Source of the DNA: Paludibacter sp.
Lineage (GTDB): Bacteria; Bacteroidota; Bacteroidia; Bacteroidales; Paludibacteraceae
NCBI GenBank assembly: GCA_028710415.1
Contig: JAQTUE010000001.1
Span: forward strand, 62,001 to 126,000
DNA length: 64,000 bases
Direction: 5' to 3'
Positions 37,174-45,494 of the stretch are shown piece after piece (position 1 is the stretch's first letter; every line of letters begins with the position of its first letter). The notes beneath the pieces are model-generated. The model ran no database searches. It was given only the letters and a program-made list of their open reading frames with translations, and was not told the DNA's origin. A program made the translations under genes and the position numbers.

Positions 37174-38046
37174 TTATCCTATCGTGTGGTTAGCAATTAA
37201 TTCTTTCATCAAACTCTCCATTTCAAAATCAGAAGCGGTCAGTCGTTTACTTTCTTTGGCTGTAAACACGACGTTCTCGATTTGTTTTACTTTTGTAGGC
37301 GAACCTGTCAGACCCAACCATTGGATATCGTGTTGAATATCATTCACGCCCCATTCGGTAATGTTTAGGTAAGGATGGGTATCGTACAAATCGGTATAAT
37401 CGGAACCGGAATCAACTTTTTCGGAAGCAGTAGCAGCATGTTTGTACTTCAGGGTCAGCTTGGCATGACGGGGACGGCAATTGGCCGCCGAACCGTTTAC
37501 GGTTACCAACATCGGAAGTGATCCTTTCACTACTTCAACTCCACGTTCAAGGCGACGTTTTACAGTAATCTTGTTATCGGTGAGGTCTAAGATTTCTTCT
37601 GCGTATGTGATTTGTGGTAAACCCAGTTTTTCAGCCACCTGAGGTCCAACCTGAGCGGTGTCGCCATCAATAGCCTGGCGGCCGCAAATGATTAAATCTA
37701 CTTTTCCCATTTTGCGAATGGCACAAGCCAATGCATAGGAAGTAGCCAGGGTATCCGAACCGGCAAACTCACGTCCGCTCAACAGATAACCTCCATCAGC
37801 ACCACGATACATACTTTCACGAATAATCTCTGCAGCGCGTGCTGGTCCCATGGTCAGGATATGTACGGTAGCACCTGCAATTTTACTTTTCAAGCGAAGA
37901 GCTTGTTCCAACGCGTTCAAATCTTCAGGATTATAAATGGCAGGAAGTGCAGCACGGTTTACCGTACCATCAGCCTTCATTGCATCTTTCCCTACGTTGC
38001 GCGTGTCAGGTACTTGCTTAGCAAGAACAACAATGTTAAAACTCAT
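37174..38046 (-). CDS. etfB: Electron transfer flavoprotein subunit beta
   Basis: This 290-residue protein is the small ETF subunit. It starts FNIVVLAKQVPDTRNVGKDAMK and contains ICGRQAIDGDTAQVGPQVAE and ERGVEVVKGSLPMLVTV, typical of EtfB/FixA. It is the first gene of the etfB-etfA-acyl-CoA dehydrogenase unit and has a good promoter at 38171-38200. Electrons from the dehydrogenase flow through the EtfAB dimer to a membrane or ferredoxin acceptor not encoded here. Confidence 0.96.
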   Translation of the reverse strand: MSFNIVVLAKQVPDTRNVGKDAMKADGTVNRAALPAIYNPEDLNALEQALRLKSKIAGATVHILTMGPARAAEIIRESMYRGADGGYLLSGREFAGSDTLATSYALACAIRKMGKVDLIICGRQAIDGDTAQVGPQVAEKLGLPQITYAEEILDLTDNKITVKRRLERGVEVVKGSLPMLVTVNGSAANCRPRHAKLTLKYKHAATASEKVDSGSDYTDLYDTHPYLNITEWGVNDIQHDIQWLGLTGSPTKVKQIENVVFTAKESKRLTASDFEMESLMKELIANHTIG

Positions 38047-38170
38047 TTTCTGTTAATTAGTAATTAATATATTTTGACTGATAATTGTAAAATCGAATGG
38101 GTGTGCGTGCTTTTTGTGTCCGGGATTTCCCTCAGGGGTTGTAAATGGACCTAGAAAAGAAAAAGACTCG

Positions 38171-38200
38171 CAAAAATAGCAGTTTTTATTGAATAAGCAA
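38171..38200 (-). promoter_or_regulatory. Promoter of the etfBA-acyl-CoA dehydrogenase unit
   Basis: On the minus strand, TTG (38200-38198), 19 nt, then TATTTTTG (38178-38171): an exact Bacteroidetes promoter. The leader would be about 118 nt. Confidence 0.75.
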
Positions 38201-38259
38201 CCGTTTTTGCACAAAATTCGAAAAATGTGCATAAATAGTTTCACTTTGACACAAAAAAA

Positions 38260-38285
38260 CGAGAGACTTTTCACAAAGTCTCTCG
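38260..38285 (-). terminator. Orphan terminator upstream of etfB
   Basis: CGAGAGACTTT (38260-38270) and AAAGTCTCTCG (38275-38285) form a perfect 11-bp stem with loop TCAC. In the minus direction seven T residues follow. No gene on the minus strand to its right explains it. Confidence 0.8.
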
Positions 38286-39221
38286 TCTAAATAGGTATTA
38301 GTTTTTTTAAGGTATAAAAAAGATTGTGTTGTTTAGTTAACGATGCAAATAAACGGGTTAAATTGAAGTTCTACAAGGAATAAAATATGTTTTACAACCT
38401 GTTTTTTGAACTTAAACACTATTTAATGTAGCAATATGAATAAATAACAAGATTTAAATGTCTTTTGCACAGGGCATTATAAGTTTGGTTTTTTTGAAAT
38501 CTTTTTTTGCTGCTTTTAAAACAATAAATCCGTTTTACAGGTGTTTTTAACACAATTGTATTTTTACAACTGCAAAGAGAATCGTTTTAATAGCGTTTTT
38601 TACACACTAACTGAATAATTATTCATCACGTAAAATAACAAGACACTCATCTTTTTTTGAACTTTAACATATTGCCTGCTCCCCTGCATTGGACTCTGAA
38701 GGCATTCATTACATTCAATTGTTGGGTGTATTATTTATTGTCATTGCTGTCCGGACTTTTAGTTAAAACTATTCATATTTAAAATTTTTATATAATAGAT
38801 ACTGATAGTTAGTTTGCAAATTCTATAAAAAGCTGTTCGAAGCCTTTTTCAGTCGTCTTATACCAACTAAATCAGGTGCCCCTGTTGTTTTTTACGAGCA
38901 GCCCCTACTGTTAGTTACTTGTTGCTTACAAACTATCCAACGCGATTGTATTGGGCCAAACAAACACGGATTTAGTTTATAAAGCGTCCAATATATGTTT
39001 GTTTTAACATAATGTCTTACGAACAAGTTTCAAAAGCAGATAACATATCATAGAGATAATTATTTGCAACTTACATGTGTTCTTACTTGTTTCCGGGAAT
39101 GTTTCATTTGTAAGTTTGACTTCATTAGCTTAAAAAGTATTTCTACCAGCCAGTATCTTTTACGAAGTAGCATATTGTCTTTACCGATTAGCCACTCACT
39201 TTACACCTGTTCTATCTATCG
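38286..39221. other. AT-rich gene desert
   Basis: About 0.9 kb with no open frame resembling a gene on either strand. TAnnTTTG-like elements (TAAGTTTG near 38477 and 39110, plus strand) occur by chance in AT-rich DNA and are not followed by genes. A decayed gene or a non-coding RNA feeding the minus-strand terminator at 38260-38285 is possible. Confidence 0.5.
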
Positions 39222-39342
39222 TGAGCCTTTGGAGAGCCTTTAAAGGGCCTTTCGAGGGGGTTCGGAGGGCTGGGGCCCTCGAAACCCCCTCGATACCCCC
39301 TCGAAAGGCCCTCGATACCCCCTCGATACCCCCTCGATAGTA
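39222..39342. repeat. GC-rich 12-bp tandem repeat CTCGATACCCCC with inverted arm
   Basis: Units of CTCGATACCCCC and variants (CTCGAAACCCCC, CTCGAAAGGCC) are repeated about six times. An opposing arm, AAAGGGCCTTTCGAGGGGG, lies at the left, so the block can fold into a long GC-rich hairpin. It is sharply richer in G+C than the flanking desert. Minus-strand frames across it translate to a Gly/Arg-rich repeat and are not considered coding. 39343-39762 shows no gene. Confidence 0.85.
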
Positions 39343-39762
39343 CAACAGGATAGAGACCGGAACCAGGACCGGTGGAGAATAGAAAAAGTATATCGGAAAA
39401 CAAGGCTGGAAGGTATCGTCAACCAGGAAATTCCGGGAACTAGGAGGAGTTTCAACCTGACAAACACTTGTTTAACTGTCCGGACATCCTAAATTAATTG
39501 GGACTAATTCTATTATCTGTTTAGAAACCGGAGATTCTGATTTTAAACAAACTTTGTACTCAAAGAAAAGTTCTTTTAATTACAGTTGAGTGTGGTAACT
39601 ACAACCAACCTGTTTATTGTGCTTTTCTATTTTTTTTCAATTATTGTACGGAGCGTAATGAGATTAAATAAACGAATGGCTCCTGCGAATCTTTTGACGA
39701 GAATTCACATGAAAAAACACTGACTCAACTACTTTTAAAAGTGATTTTTCATGATAAATCAG

Positions 39763-39770
39763 TATCTTTG
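39763..39770 (+). promoter_or_regulatory. -7 promoter element of the glutaminyl cyclase gene
   Basis: TATCTTTG is a perfect TAnnTTTG match 12 nt upstream of the ATG at 39783. It excludes the upstream in-frame GTG at 39741 as the start. Confidence 0.6.
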
Positions 39771-39782
39771 TGGTTCAAAAAT

Positions 39783-40766
39783 ATGTCTATGAGAAAAATA
39801 TTGATCTTCCTGCTTACAGTATTACAACTTTCGGCTTGCAATAATACAACCCGCAGTACCCAAAAAGAAGAGAAAACCGTGACTATCCCTGAATTTTCGC
39901 AGGATTCGGCCTACAAATATACGCAAAAACAGGTTGATTTTGGTCCCCGTGTACCAAATACTGCTGCACATGATGCTTGCGCTGCTTATTTATCGGCTGA
40001 ATTGAAGAGGCTGGGGGCAGAAGTGATAGAACAAAAAGCAGATCTGACCGCATTTGATGGTACGGTACTTAAATCAATGAATATAATCGGTTCTTTCAAT
40101 CCAAAGGCCGAAACCCGCATATTGCTTTTCTCGCATTGGGATTCGCGTCCATGGGCGGACCATGACCCGAAACCGGCAAACCGAAAAAAACCTGTTATGG
40201 CAGCCAACGATGGTGCCAGTGGGGTAGGGGTATTGCTGGAAATGGCAAGGTTAATGGGCAAAAACCTACCTACCGTGGGTGTGGATATCATATTCTTCGA
40301 TACGGAGGATTATGGTGCCCCCGAAAGTTTCTCAGGGCAGAACACCGAGGATTCATGGTGCCTTGGGACACAGTATTGGGCTAAAAACCCTCATGTGGCA
40401 GGTTACACGGCACGTTTTGGTATTTTGCTCGATATGGTGGGTGGAAAACAGGCTACCTTCTACAGGGAGCAGGCTTCTGACAATTATGCAGGAAGTGTGG
40501 TCAGCAATGTATGGTCACAGGCAAAAGGTCTTGGATTCGGGCAGTATTTTATCGATCAGAAAGGTGGCGCGATTACCGACGATCATATCTATGTGAATCA
40601 ACTCCGGGGAATACCCAGCATCGATATTATCCAGTATGACCCTAATTCCAGAAGTGGGTTTGGATTTTACTGGCATACGACGCAGGATGTGATGGCTAAT
40701 GTGGACAAGAATACACTCAAGGCAGTTGGGACGACCCTCATGCATGTCGTTTACAACGAGAAGTAG
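39783..40766 (+). CDS. Glutaminyl-peptide cyclotransferase, M28-type lipoprotein
   Basis: This 327-residue protein has a lipoprotein signal (MSMRKILIFLLTVLQLSAC) and an M28 peptidase-like domain. Metal-site motifs are FSHWDSRPWADHD, FFDTEDYG and the C-terminal FYWHTTQD; ANDGASGVGVLLEMAR is the conserved helix. This pattern matches the Bacteroidetes glutaminyl cyclase known from Porphyromonas gingivalis, which turns N-terminal Gln of exported proteins into pyroglutamate after signal peptidase I cleavage. The start at 39783 (or 39789) is fixed by the promoter. Its last codons run into a heptamer repeat. Two exported proteins in this window (27124 and 55971) have Gln at the predicted cleavage site, so they are likely substrates. 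Confidence 0.88.
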   Translation: MSMRKILIFLLTVLQLSACNNTTRSTQKEEKTVTIPEFSQDSAYKYTQKQVDFGPRVPNTAAHDACAAYLSAELKRLGAEVIEQKADLTAFDGTVLKSMNIIGSFNPKAETRILLFSHWDSRPWADHDPKPANRKKPVMAANDGASGVGVLLEMARLMGKNLPTVGVDIIFFDTEDYGAPESFSGQNTEDSWCLGTQYWAKNPHVAGYTARFGILLDMVGGKQATFYREQASDNYAGSVVSNVWSQAKGLGFGQYFIDQKGGAITDDHIYVNQLRGIPSIDIIQYDPNSRSGFGFYWHTTQDVMANVDKNTLKAVGTTLMHVVYNEK

Positions 40767-40828
40767 TAGGTAGTTGGTAGTAGGTAGTAGGCTGAAAAAA
40801 ATAGTAGGTAGAAAGTAGTAGGTAGTAT
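40758..40828. repeat. Heptamer tandem repeat TAGTAGG after the glutaminyl cyclase stop
   Basis: About nine 7-bp units (TAGTAGG, TAGTTGG, TAGAAAG) begin at the stop codon. 40829-40966 upstream of proB shows no other structure. Confidence 0.85.
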
Positions 40829-40966
40829 TACAGAATCGGAATGCCAGTCTAATAATCAAACAATAACGCAAAATTATAGGAGACGATACTAATTTAATTC
40901 CCCTTTAGGGGTTAGGGGTTATTTTAGTTTCATAATAGTAAATAGTTAAATAGTAAATGATAAGCT

Positions 40967-42049
40967 ATGTCGTTGCGATATAAAAAGATAGCAGTAAAAA
41001 TTGGGAGTAATGTGTTGACACGTGCGGATGGGACGCTTGATATTACACGCATGTCGTCGTTGGTGGATCAAATATCACAATTACATAAAAAGGGAGTGGA
41101 GATAGTCATGGTTTCTTCGGGGGCGGTTGCTTCTGGACGGAGTGTAATGGGTATCAGCAAGAAACTGGATGTGGTAGAACAAAGGCAGCTCTTTTCAGCG
41201 GTAGGACAGGCTAAACTGATCAATCATTATTATGAGCTTTTTCGCGAACATGGCATCATTGTGGGTCAGGTGTTAACCACCAAAGAAAATTTCAGCAGCC
41301 GCAGGCTTTACCTGAACCAACGGAACTGCATGCGGGTTATGCTTGAGAACCATGTGATCCCGATTGTGAATGAGAATGATGCTGTTTCGGTATCGGAACT
41401 TATGTTTACCGATAATGATGAGCTCTCCGGGTTGATAGCCTCCATGATGGACATGCAGGCACTGATTATCCTGAGCAATATTGACGGGATATACAACGGT
41501 TCACCTTCCGAACCTGAATCGAAAGTAATCCTCAGGATTGAAAAAGGAGAGGATGTCACAGATTTTATCCAGAGTACCAAATCGACCTTTGGACGTGGAG
41601 GCATGCTGACAAAAACAACTATTGCCCGCAAAATAGCCGACCAGGGCATTGAGGTAATCATAGCCAACGGGAAGAAGGAAAATATGCTGTTGCAACTGCT
41701 GGATAAAAAATCGGAGGTTGTATCCACACATTTTGTGGCATCAGCAGGCGAAGTATCGAGTGTGAAGAAATGGATAGCCCACAGCGAAGGATTTGCCAAA
41801 GGAGAGATTCATGTTAATGAAAATGCTGCCAAGGCACTGATAGGTGAAAAAGCAGTGAGCCTGTTGCCGGTGGGAGCTATAAAAATAGTAGGTGATTTTG
41901 AAAAAGATGATATTGTAAAGATTATTGATCAGGACGGTAAGTCGCTGGGTATTGGCAAGGTTCAGTACGATAGCGGTAAAGCCCGCGAAATGCTGGGAAA
42001 AAAGAATCAGAAACCATTGGTGCATTGCGATTATTTGTATCTGGAATAA
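40967..42049 (+). CDS. proB: Glutamate 5-kinase
   Basis: This 360-residue enzyme catalyses the first step of proline synthesis, phosphorylating glutamate. The amino acid kinase domain starts KKIAVKIGSNVLTRADG and includes VMVSSGAVASGR, NENDAVSVSEL and STFGRGGMLTKTTIA. A C-terminal PUA domain (about residues 275-355; GEIHVNENAAKALI) is present, as in full-length ProB. The partner proA lies 3.4 kb downstream, separated by unrelated genes, which is unusual because the two are often adjacent. Feedback by proline is expected from the family. Confidence 0.95.
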   Translation: MSLRYKKIAVKIGSNVLTRADGTLDITRMSSLVDQISQLHKKGVEIVMVSSGAVASGRSVMGISKKLDVVEQRQLFSAVGQAKLINHYYELFREHGIIVGQVLTTKENFSSRRLYLNQRNCMRVMLENHVIPIVNENDAVSVSELMFTDNDELSGLIASMMDMQALIILSNIDGIYNGSPSEPESKVILRIEKGEDVTDFIQSTKSTFGRGGMLTKTTIARKIADQGIEVIIANGKKENMLLQLLDKKSEVVSTHFVASAGEVSSVKKWIAHSEGFAKGEIHVNENAAKALIGEKAVSLLPVGAIKIVGDFEKDDIVKIIDQDGKSLGIGKVQYDSGKAREMLGKKNQKPLVHCDYLYLE

Positions 42050-42132
42050 GAACCAAGAACCAAGAACCAAGAACAAAGACAAAGGACAAAGGACAAAGGA
42101 CAAAAGACAAAATAGTAGGTAGTAGGTAGAAG
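42047..42132. repeat. Heptamer tandem repeat after proB
   Basis: AAGAACC (x4), then AGGACAA and AAGACAA units, then GGTAGTA units keep a 7-bp period from the proB stop codon on, about 12 units in all. Confidence 0.88.
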
Positions 42133-42223
42133 GAAGTAATTAGAAATTAGACATTTGCATTATAAAATATTAATAAATATCAGGACAATACATTTTTATT
42201 TACGATTATAAAATAAATAATTT

Positions 42224-42640
42224 ATGACAACACTCAACTCCGATATTCGTTGGCAGCAGCGGTTTATCAACTTTAATAAGGCATTCAGTCAATTGGAGCG
42301 TTTTATGCAAGAAGAGAAATTGAATGAGATGGAAGAGCAGGGATTGATTAAAGCCTTTGAATATACCTATGAATTAAGTTGGAAAACCTTGCAGGATCTG
42401 CTAAAAGACAAGGGATATACTGATATTGTAGGTCCAAAACCGGTTATTGAACAGAGCTTTCAGGATGGTTATATTGTTGATGGCAAAGGTTGGTTGCGAA
42501 TGCACGTGAGTCGGAATCTGACAAGTCATACCTATGATGAAGAAACTGCTGAAGAAATAATTAAAAGCATCAAGATTGAGTACTTTGAATTGTTGAAAAG
42601 TTTAAAAGCGAGATTAGAAGAAGAAAAAAATAAGAGCTAA
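42224..42640 (+). CDS. HEPN-type toxin, HI0074-like nucleotidyltransferase substrate-binding protein
   Basis: This 138-residue all-helical protein matches the HI0074/HEPN family that is always paired with a minimal nucleotidyltransferase. The HEPN motif R-x4-H-x-Y is complete: R97, H102, Y104 in RNLTSHTYDEE. In characterised HEPN/MNT pairs the HEPN protein is an RNase toxin and the MNT protein adds AMP to its conserved Tyr to silence it. The downstream gene starts 13 nt later. HEPN first then MNT is the usual order for this subtype. Confidence 0.9.
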   Translation: MTTLNSDIRWQQRFINFNKAFSQLERFMQEEKLNEMEEQGLIKAFEYTYELSWKTLQDLLKDKGYTDIVGPKPVIEQSFQDGYIVDGKGWLRMHVSRNLTSHTYDEETAEEIIKSIKIEYFELLKSLKARLEEEKNKS

Positions 42641-42653
42641 TTTTATTAGAAAA

Positions 42654-42989
42654 ATGAATGATGAATTAAAATATGGTTTGCAGGAAACTGATATAATTCA
42701 GGTAATCTCGGCATTGCAACAGAATCAGAATATAACTAAAATAGTTTTGTTTGGTTCAAGGGCAAAAGGAACTTATCATGCAGGATCAGATGTCGATTTA
42801 GCACTCTTTGGCGATAATTTAGGTCTAAATGATATTTTGGATTTATCAATTGAAATTGAAAAACTAAACCTGCCATATATGTTTGATTTAATTATTTATA
42901 ACCGAATAAAAGAGACTGCTTTGCTGGATCATATTAATAGGGTAGGAGAGAAATTATTTGAAAGGGAGCCCAAAAGTACTTTTTCGTGA
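42654..42989 (+). CDS. Minimal nucleotidyltransferase (MNT) antitoxin
   Basis: This 111-residue protein carries the pol-beta motif GS-x10-DxD intact: G34, S35 and D46, D48 in FGSRAKGTYHAGSDVDLALFG (first part only of the fold). It resembles HI0073/MntA proteins, which AMPylate the Tyr of the partner HEPN toxin and so act as antitoxin. It is cotranscribed with the HEPN gene just upstream. The pair lies between proB and proA and may have entered there horizontally; base composition does not stand out by eye. Confidence 0.9.
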   Translation: MNDELKYGLQETDIIQVISALQQNQNITKIVLFGSRAKGTYHAGSDVDLALFGDNLGLNDILDLSIEIEKLNLPYMFDLIIYNRIKETALLDHINRVGEKLFEREPKSTFS

Positions 42990-43052
42990 TTCATGAACAG
43001 TGATAATTTGAGCTTAAAGTAGATTTGATATTTTATACAAACAAATCAAATA

Positions 43053-43730
43053 ATGAATTTAAACCAAAATTACTCAAGGCATAAATATTTGATAGTTCTA
43101 GTACTTTTTATCGGGTTATTCAGTATTCATACCGATTGTAATGCAATAGAAGCTCCTGGGTATATTATTACTGAAAAGCACGATACAATATCCGGGGTTG
43201 TTCAGCTAAGCTGGTTTGACCAATTGACAGGAGGATTCATACTGAATGGAGTTGAACAGGATTCATTTTATTCGCGGGTAGTATTTAAAGGTAAGGACGA
43301 GCATCAGTTTCTTACCTATTTTCCTGAATCAATACTTGGTTTTGGATTCAGATATGATGGGGTTAATTATTTCTATCAGCGGTTTGAGGTTGAACGTTAC
43401 AGTATCGTGGTGAATGAAAGCCATCAGAAACGGTTTTTAAATTTGCAGTATAAAGGATCCTTAGAGCTTTATAAAGATATCACGTTTATTGAAAACCCGC
43501 ATGCGAGTACAAGCCATGAAAAGTATATAAGCTTTTCAAGTTATTATCTGTTCAGCCCAAAGAAAGGATTGATGCGGGCAGAAAAGAATAAACAGTATAA
43601 GAACGTAGGTGACCTGTTTCGATATTACGGGATTGAAGATAAATTTATTGCGACGATACCCAATCGTGCCAATTTTAATGAACTGAAAGGATGGCTGGCA
43701 TTGTATGATTATTGGTTGTGGATGAAGTGA
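43053..43730 (+). CDS. Exported protein of unknown function
   Basis: This 225-residue protein has a signal peptide (hydrophobic KYLIVLVLFIGLFSI, likely cleavage after CNA). The mature part is rich in aromatic residues and beta strands (ITEKHDTISGVVQLSW, FKGKDEHQFLTYFPESILGFGF). Short Bacteroidetes exported proteins with the DTISG...FKGKDE...YFPE pattern are frequent, but I do not know a function. It lies between the HEPN/MNT module and exbB. Confidence 0.75.
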   Translation: MNLNQNYSRHKYLIVLVLFIGLFSIHTDCNAIEAPGYIITEKHDTISGVVQLSWFDQLTGGFILNGVEQDSFYSRVVFKGKDEHQFLTYFPESILGFGFRYDGVNYFYQRFEVERYSIVVNESHQKRFLNLQYKGSLELYKDITFIENPHASTSHEKYISFSSYYLFSPKKGLMRAEKNKQYKNVGDLFRYYGIEDKFIATIPNRANFNELKGWLALYDYWLWMK

Positions 43731-43868
43731 TAAAGACTGTTATGTGCCAAATACACTGCGTGGAAAAGATGCTAATCTGCCTGTAAAACACAGAAATAAC
43801 ATAGCCTGCATTAAATGTTTTCAAGTTAATTAAACCTAATAACCACTTTTAGATATCAATAATTCAGC

Positions 43869-43876
43869 TACTTTTG
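43869..43876 (+). promoter_or_regulatory. -7 promoter element of exbB
   Basis: TACTTTTG matches TAnnTTTG, 80 nt upstream of the exbB ATG. No clear -33 element was assigned. Confidence 0.5.
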
Positions 43877-43956
43877 CGTTAAAATCATATTGAACTAATT
43901 ATCCCTTTCCTTTTTTGGAATCGGAAACCAGAAATATCCACAAAAAATAAATTAAA

Positions 43957-44676
43957 ATGAATTTACTGACTGTTTTACTTCAGGTATCTGCTGCACTTCC
44001 TACAGATTCAACTGCCACTACAGTTGTAGCAGTAGCATCAAATCAGAATTACTTTTCGTTACTCATGAAAGGAGGCTGGATTTTGCTTCCGTTATTCTTA
44101 TTGTTTTTCCTTTCTGTCTATATGTTTATTGAGCGCTGGGTAACAATAACTGCCCTGGGTAAGAATGATAATGTATGGTTTGGCCGAATCAGCGAACTGG
44201 TAGCGGACTGGAAAATTGACAAAGCTATTAAGTTTTGCAATGAAAAACCAACTTCGTATTCCAAAGTGATTGTAGCAGGACTGGAAGCAACCCCCGGTGA
44301 CGATATTGAGATTCAGGATGCTTTGCAAAGTGAGGCGCGCCAACAGATTTCACAGCTTGAAAAGGGCATGAATTACCTGGGGATAACAGCTTCCATTGCC
44401 CCAATGTTAGGATTTCTGGGTACTATTTTCGGAGTAATCAAGATATTTTATAACATTTCAGTGACCAATGACCTGAACATTGCTAATATATCTGATGGGT
44501 TGTATCAAAAGATGATTTGTTCGGGAGCCGGCTTGTTCGTAGGGATTATTGCCTACTCGGGTTATTATATTCTGAACGGACGGATTGACAAGATTGTTGT
44601 CAGAATGGATAAATGCTCGAATGACTTATTGAAAGATATCCGAAGCTACAAAAGAGGAGTGAGGAACGAGGAGTAG
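43957..44676 (+). CDS. MotA/TolQ/ExbB-family proton channel protein
   Basis: This 239-residue inner-membrane protein has three membrane segments: about residues 36-56 (GGWILLPLFLLFFLSVYMFIE), 140-160 and 178-200. The family signature GMNYLGITASIAPMLGFLGT and GVIKIFYN is intact. With ExbD it forms a proton-driven motor that energises TonB or a related system. The last six residues, GVRNEE, are encoded by the start of a heptamer repeat (GAGGAGT, GAGGAAC, GAGGAGT), so the tail is probably a repeat-derived extension. The ExbD gene lies 310 nt downstream. No tonB gene is nearby. Confidence 0.92.
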   Translation: MNLLTVLLQVSAALPTDSTATTVVAVASNQNYFSLLMKGGWILLPLFLLFFLSVYMFIERWVTITALGKNDNVWFGRISELVADWKIDKAIKFCNEKPTSYSKVIVAGLEATPGDDIEIQDALQSEARQQISQLEKGMNYLGITASIAPMLGFLGTIFGVIKIFYNISVTNDLNIANISDGLYQKMICSGAGLFVGIIAYSGYYILNGRIDKIVVRMDKCSNDLLKDIRSYKRGVRNEE

Positions 44677-44747
44677 TAGGTAGTAGGTAGTAGGTAGTAG
44701 GTAGTAGGTAGTAGGTAGTGAGCATTGAGCGTCGGGCATTGAGTAAG
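44654..44747. repeat. Heptamer tandem repeat overlapping the 3' end of exbB
   Basis: Thirteen or so 7-bp units run from GAGGAGT/GAGGAAC (coding) through six TAGTAGG-type units to GAGCATT, GAGCGTC, GGGCATT. The array starts about 20 nt before the stop codon and contributes the last codons of exbB. Confidence 0.88.
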
Positions 44748-44764
44748 AAATAGGATTGGAGAAA

Positions 44765-44880
44765 ATCAGAAGAAACTATTCAATTCAGTTACGATCAGAA
44801 GAAACTATTCGATACATCTAAAATCAATAGATACTATTCAATTCCTTTAAAATCAGAAGAAACTATTCGATACATTTAAA
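44765..44880. repeat. 29-bp tandem repeat, four copies
   Basis: ATCAGAAGAAACTATTC occurs at 44765, 44794 and 44852, with the variant ATCAATAGATACTATTC at 44823: exact 29-bp spacing. The 12-nt segments between alternate between two types, AATTCnnTTnnn and GATACATnTAAA. A partial fifth copy begins at 44881. It lies in the exbB-exbD gap with no gene. Confidence 0.92.
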
Positions 44881-44986
44881 ATTGAATAGAACTAAGAGTA
44901 AATTTAGTAATTCAGTTGATCCGATGTAATTATCCAACTGAACTATTAATTTCAGCATTATTAAATAATTTCAAGACAATTAAAAA

Positions 44987-45400
44987 ATGAAAATAGAACG
45001 CAGAAAGTTGAGAACAGCAGAGGTATATACTGCCTCGTTGAACGACATCATGTTTTTCCTGTTGTTATTTTTCTTAATCATATCCACCCTGGTAACCCCG
45101 GCAACAATACGGGTGCTGCTGCCGCAAGCCAAGACTTCGGAGAAAGTAGTTGTAAAAAAACAGATCAACCTGACCATAACTGCCGAGCATCGGTATTATG
45201 TAAATCAGAAAGAAGTTGCATTTGAGAATGTGGAAGCCCAGTTGTCGAGCATACTCAGCAACAAAAAAGCCGGTGAGGAAGTCATCGTGTTGCTTCATGC
45301 CGATAAAACCCTTAATCTTCAGGATGTAGTGAGTGTTATCGATATTGGCAATAAGCTTAAGGTGAAAATGGTACTGTTTACCCAAAAACTAAAGAGCTGA
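44987..45400 (+). CDS. ExbD/TolR-family protein
   Basis: This 137-residue protein has one N-terminal membrane helix (about residues 21-40) preceded by the conserved Asp D20 in SLNDIMFFLLLFFLI, the proton-relay residue of the family. A periplasmic domain follows. It is the partner of the upstream ExbB; together they convert proton flow to force on a TonB-like protein. It has no second copy of exbD, which many Bacteroidetes TonB systems have, and no tonB beside it. The 310-nt gap to exbB is filled by two repeat arrays. Confidence 0.9.
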   Translation: MKIERRKLRTAEVYTASLNDIMFFLLLFFLIISTLVTPATIRVLLPQAKTSEKVVVKKQINLTITAEHRYYVNQKEVAFENVEAQLSSILSNKKAGEEVIVLLHADKTLNLQDVVSVIDIGNKLKVKMVLFTQKLKS

Positions 45401-45494
45401 AAATTAGTTCAATTCAACGCATTTGAAACGAATCCTACATTGAACGAACCTTTCGTTCAATCGGTATAATTATTCCTTCTTAAAATATATTCCT

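Noticed and set aside
39212..39467. Minus-strand frames encoding a Gly/Arg-rich repeat peptide (RGYRGG type)
   Set aside because: They are translations of the GC-rich 12-bp repeat in several frames; there is no start context, no family resemblance and no neighbour that would use them.
39741..39782. GTG start 14 codons upstream for the glutaminyl cyclase
   Set aside because: The -7 promoter element lies inside this extension, and the lipoprotein signal starts cleanly at 39783.
44765..44880. Regularly spaced direct repeats resembling a CRISPR array
   Set aside because: The segments between the 17-bp cores are only 12 nt and two types alternate, so they are not unique spacers. No cas gene is present.
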